Shown: positions 22,499 through 24,110 of the stretch, in pieces
How the letters are laid out: each line of letters begins with the position of its first letter
Numbering within the stretch: the first letter of the stretch is position 1
From: JACDDK01 sp041747155
GTDB lineage: Bacteria; Actinomycetota; Rubrobacteria; Rubrobacterales; Rubrobacteraceae
Length of the DNA stretch: 24,110 nucleotides
Assembly: GCA_041747155.1 (NCBI GenBank)
Contig: JBGTFQ010000173.1
Span: 1 to 24,110 of the forward strand
Reading direction: 5' to 3'
Notes under the pieces: model-generated
What the model was told of the DNA's origin: nothing
What the model saw: the letters and a program-made list of their open reading frames with translations, nothing else
The model's database searches: none
Translations under genes and position numbers: made by a program

Positions 22499-22774
22499 AT
22501 GGAACTATTGGGAATAATTCAGCCGTTGTTGGTACTGCTTCAGGGGAGTGATCAGACGTACTTGATCGGGTTCGGGGTAGCGGCAGGTACGGCGGTTATC
22601 GGTTCGGGTATCGGGATGGGTTACCTGTTCGGTCAGACTATCGCGTCGATTCACCGCCAGCCGGAAGCTTTCGAGCTATCGCGGACGTGGCTGTTCGTAG
22701 GCATCGGGCTCGTCGAGGCGCAGGCTCTGTTCGGTCTGGCCTTCGCGCTGCTCATCGGGTTGCAGATCTTCTAG
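22499..22774 (+). CDS. atpE: ATP synthase Fo subunit c
   Basis: The 91-residue hairpin protein forms the rotating c-ring. The ion-carrying carboxylate is E73 in GLVEAQALFGLAFALL. The glycine-rich first helix has VIGSGIGMGYLFG and the polar loop is HRQPEAFELSR. The residue after Glu73 is Ala and there is no Ser/Thr next to it, which argues for proton rather than sodium coupling. A GAGGAG lies eight bases before the ATG; the strong site fits the high copy number of subunit c. Confidence 0.96.
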   Translation: MELLGIIQPLLVLLQGSDQTYLIGFGVAAGTAVIGSGIGMGYLFGQTIASIHRQPEAFELSRTWLFVGIGLVEAQALFGLAFALLIGLQIF

Positions 22775-22806
22775 CCGAGTCTCAGAAGTCTAGATAAGGA
22801 GAATGT

Positions 22807-23361
22807 ATGCTGGACGAGACCGGTATTTTCGACATATTCAGCACGAGCCTGATGTTCTGGGAGATCGTGGCATTCGCTATTCTGTTGTTTCTGCTCACCC
22901 GTTACGTGTATCCGCCGCTGCGAGACCAGATCAACCGCCGCCAGCGTGAGATCGAAGGTTCCATTGACGAGGCGGAGAAGACTCGGGCGGAGGCCAGGGA
23001 GCTTCTGGCCGAGTACCGCACGCAGATGGACGAGGCCCGTGGCGAGTCGCGGCGCATTCTGGATGAAGCGCGTAAGCAGGGCGATGCTCAGCGCGAGCGC
23101 ACAAAGAAAGAAGCCCGCGAGGAGGGCGACCGCATCATTCAGCGAGCTAAGGATGAGATCGGGCGCGAGCGCGAAGCCGCGGTGCGTGACGTGCGGCGCG
23201 AAGTCGCCGGGATGGTCATACAGGCATCCGAGCAGGTAATCGGTAAGAAGCTCGACGGCGACGACCACGAGCGGCTGATAGGACAGGCTCTCGACGATCT
23301 CGAAGCCGAGGTCGGTGCGTCCGCAGGTGCTTCCTCGGGCAACGGCGGTAGAACCGCTTGA
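22807..23361 (+). CDS. atpF: ATP synthase Fo subunit b
   Basis: The peripheral stalk subunit: one N-terminal membrane helix (about 14-31, LMFWEIVAFAILLFLLTR) followed by a long charged amphipathic helix (40-150) rich in Glu, Arg, Ala and Lys that dimerises. The 184-residue length is somewhat longer than the E. coli protein owing to a flexible Gly/Ser/Ala tail (GASAGASSGNGGRTA). The stop overlaps the atpH TTG. Confidence 0.94.
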   Translation: MLDETGIFDIFSTSLMFWEIVAFAILLFLLTRYVYPPLRDQINRRQREIEGSIDEAEKTRAEARELLAEYRTQMDEARGESRRILDEARKQGDAQRERTKKEAREEGDRIIQRAKDEIGREREAAVRDVRREVAGMVIQASEQVIGKKLDGDDHERLIGQALDDLEAEVGASAGASSGNGGRTA

Positions 23362-23897
23362 GCGCGGGCTCGACATACGCGGGTGCTCTCTTCGAGGCTG
23401 CGAAAGAGAAGGACGGGTTAGAGAGTGTCCTTGAGAATCTGCAAGAGTTCGTAGCGGCTCTGAGGGAGAACGAGGAATTGCGGTTGTTCTTCTATGGAGG
23501 ACAGATCCCGGAGCGTCAGAAGCGCGACGCTCTCGAAGGTCTCACTCAGGACATGAGCGAGACAACGACCAATTTCCTGAAAGTCCTCGTGGACAATGGG
23601 CGGGAAGAGTTGGTCGAGGATGTAACGCGCAATTATGAAGATCTCGTAAAAGAGCATATGGGTCGCGTGGAGGTCGAAGTCACCACGGCGGTCGAGTTAT
23701 CTGGCGAGGTTTTGAATCGGATCAAGGACCGGATCGGGCGTATGCTCGAAGGTCGAGAGGTGATCCTGAACAATAGTGTCGACCCGGAACTTTTGGGTGG
23801 CGCGGTCTTTAGTTTTGGTGGACAGATGATGGACGGCAGTGTCCGGGGACGGCTGGAAAGTCTTCGGGAAGGCATGTTCGAGAGGAGTGCGGTGTAG
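23358..23897 (+). CDS. atpH: ATP synthase F1 subunit delta
   Basis: Connects the peripheral stalk to the top of F1. The 179-residue protein begins STYAGALFEAAKEKDGLESV, contains TTNFLKVLVDNGREELV, and ends with VDPELLGGAVFSFGGQMMDGSVRGRLESLRE, all delta-subunit landmarks. The start is a TTG overlapping the atpF stop (TTGA), indicating translational coupling. The atpA ATG follows directly after the stop. Confidence 0.94.
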   Translation: MSAGSTYAGALFEAAKEKDGLESVLENLQEFVAALRENEELRLFFYGGQIPERQKRDALEGLTQDMSETTTNFLKVLVDNGREELVEDVTRNYEDLVKEHMGRVEVEVTTAVELSGEVLNRIKDRIGRMLEGREVILNNSVDPELLGGAVFSFGGQMMDGSVRGRLESLREGMFERSAV

Positions 23898-24110
23898 ATG
23901 GGCAGGCTTAGGCCGGAGGAAATTTCCTCCATACTAAAAGGCGCTATTACGGACTACGAGAACCGGGTCCGTACCGAGGAAGTCGGGCAGGTGTTGGAGG
24001 TCGGGGACGGTATCGCTCGCGTCCACGGCCTGACCAACGTGATGTACCAGGAGATGCTTGAGTTCGAGGACTCGCGGGGAGACAAGATCACGGGTCTAGC
24101 CCTTAACCTC
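23898..24110 (+). CDS. atpA: ATP synthase F1 subunit alpha, 3' partial
   Basis: The first 71 codons are present and the frame remains open to the window edge. The peptide starts MGRLRPEEISSILKGAITDY and continues VGQVLEVGDGIARVHGL, the conserved N-terminal beta-barrel of the alpha subunit. A GAGGAG at 23882-23887 precedes the ATG, which abuts the atpH stop. The nucleotide-binding domain lies outside the window. Confidence 0.95.
   Translation, partial: MGRLRPEEISSILKGAITDYENRVRTEEVGQVLEVGDGIARVHGLTNVMYQEMLEFEDSRGDKITGLALNL

Overview
The window reads as a chromosomal segment of a moderately GC-rich bacterium, most plausibly an actinomycete of the Rubrobacter type. This rests on remembered gene order and protein character (frequent TTG/GTG starts, an IclR-controlled ureide cluster, an atpZ-atpI-atpBEFHA order), not on any search. 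No rRNA, tRNA, insertion sequence or CRISPR array is visible. Coding density is very high and there is no gene-free stretch longer than about 160 bases.

Layout. (1) 1-2979: a housekeeping block of a DUF1385/YqhQ membrane protein (5' end cut by the window), prfA, prmC and tsaC, packed or overlapping. (2) 3136-6896: a three-gene catabolic cassette of a mandelate-racemase-subgroup enolase-superfamily enzyme, a PuuC-like aldehyde dehydrogenase and an iron-containing alcohol dehydrogenase; the substrate is unknown. (3) 7049-10588: hyi, glxR and gcl, the glyoxylate-to-glycerate route, behind a strong promoter. (4) 10729-15568: uraD, urate oxidase, uraH, allC, allB and a DUF3830 protein, i.e. urate to allantoate and onward, then an IclR-family regulator at 15681-16460. 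(5) 16582-18926: glyA, upp and a dCMP deaminase, overlapping, behind their own promoter. (6) 18931-20979: a tetR gene transcribed leftward, an alpha/beta hydrolase transcribed rightward, and a small membrane protein; two overlapping 17-bp palindromes sit in the divergent promoter. (7) 21028-24110: the start of the F1Fo ATP synthase operon: atpZ-like, atpI, atpB, atpE, atpF, atpH, atpA (3' end cut).

How it fits together. The blocks prfA-prmC-tsaC, glyA-upp-dCMP deaminase and atp are neighbours in many Gram-positive genomes. Here they are separated by a roughly 13.5-kb catabolic island and then by a 2-kb tetR/hydrolase island. The large island could convert urate via 5-hydroxyisourate, OHCU, allantoin and allantoate to ureidoglycine/ureidoglycolate, and glyoxylate via tartronate semialdehyde to glycerate. 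No recognisable gene for the ureidoglycine/ureidoglycolate step is present. The DUF3830 protein is the only unassigned member and therefore a candidate.

The most interesting points are: a glyoxylate carboligase with Glu at position 51, where the E. coli enzyme has its unusual Val51; a shared 18-bp sequence at the hyi and iclR promoters that is a good IclR operator candidate; a 14-bp RNA hairpin just before the uraD ribosome binding site; the tetR double operator; a probable leaderless start of the atp operon; and an alpha/beta hydrolase whose catalytic-histidine slot holds alanine.
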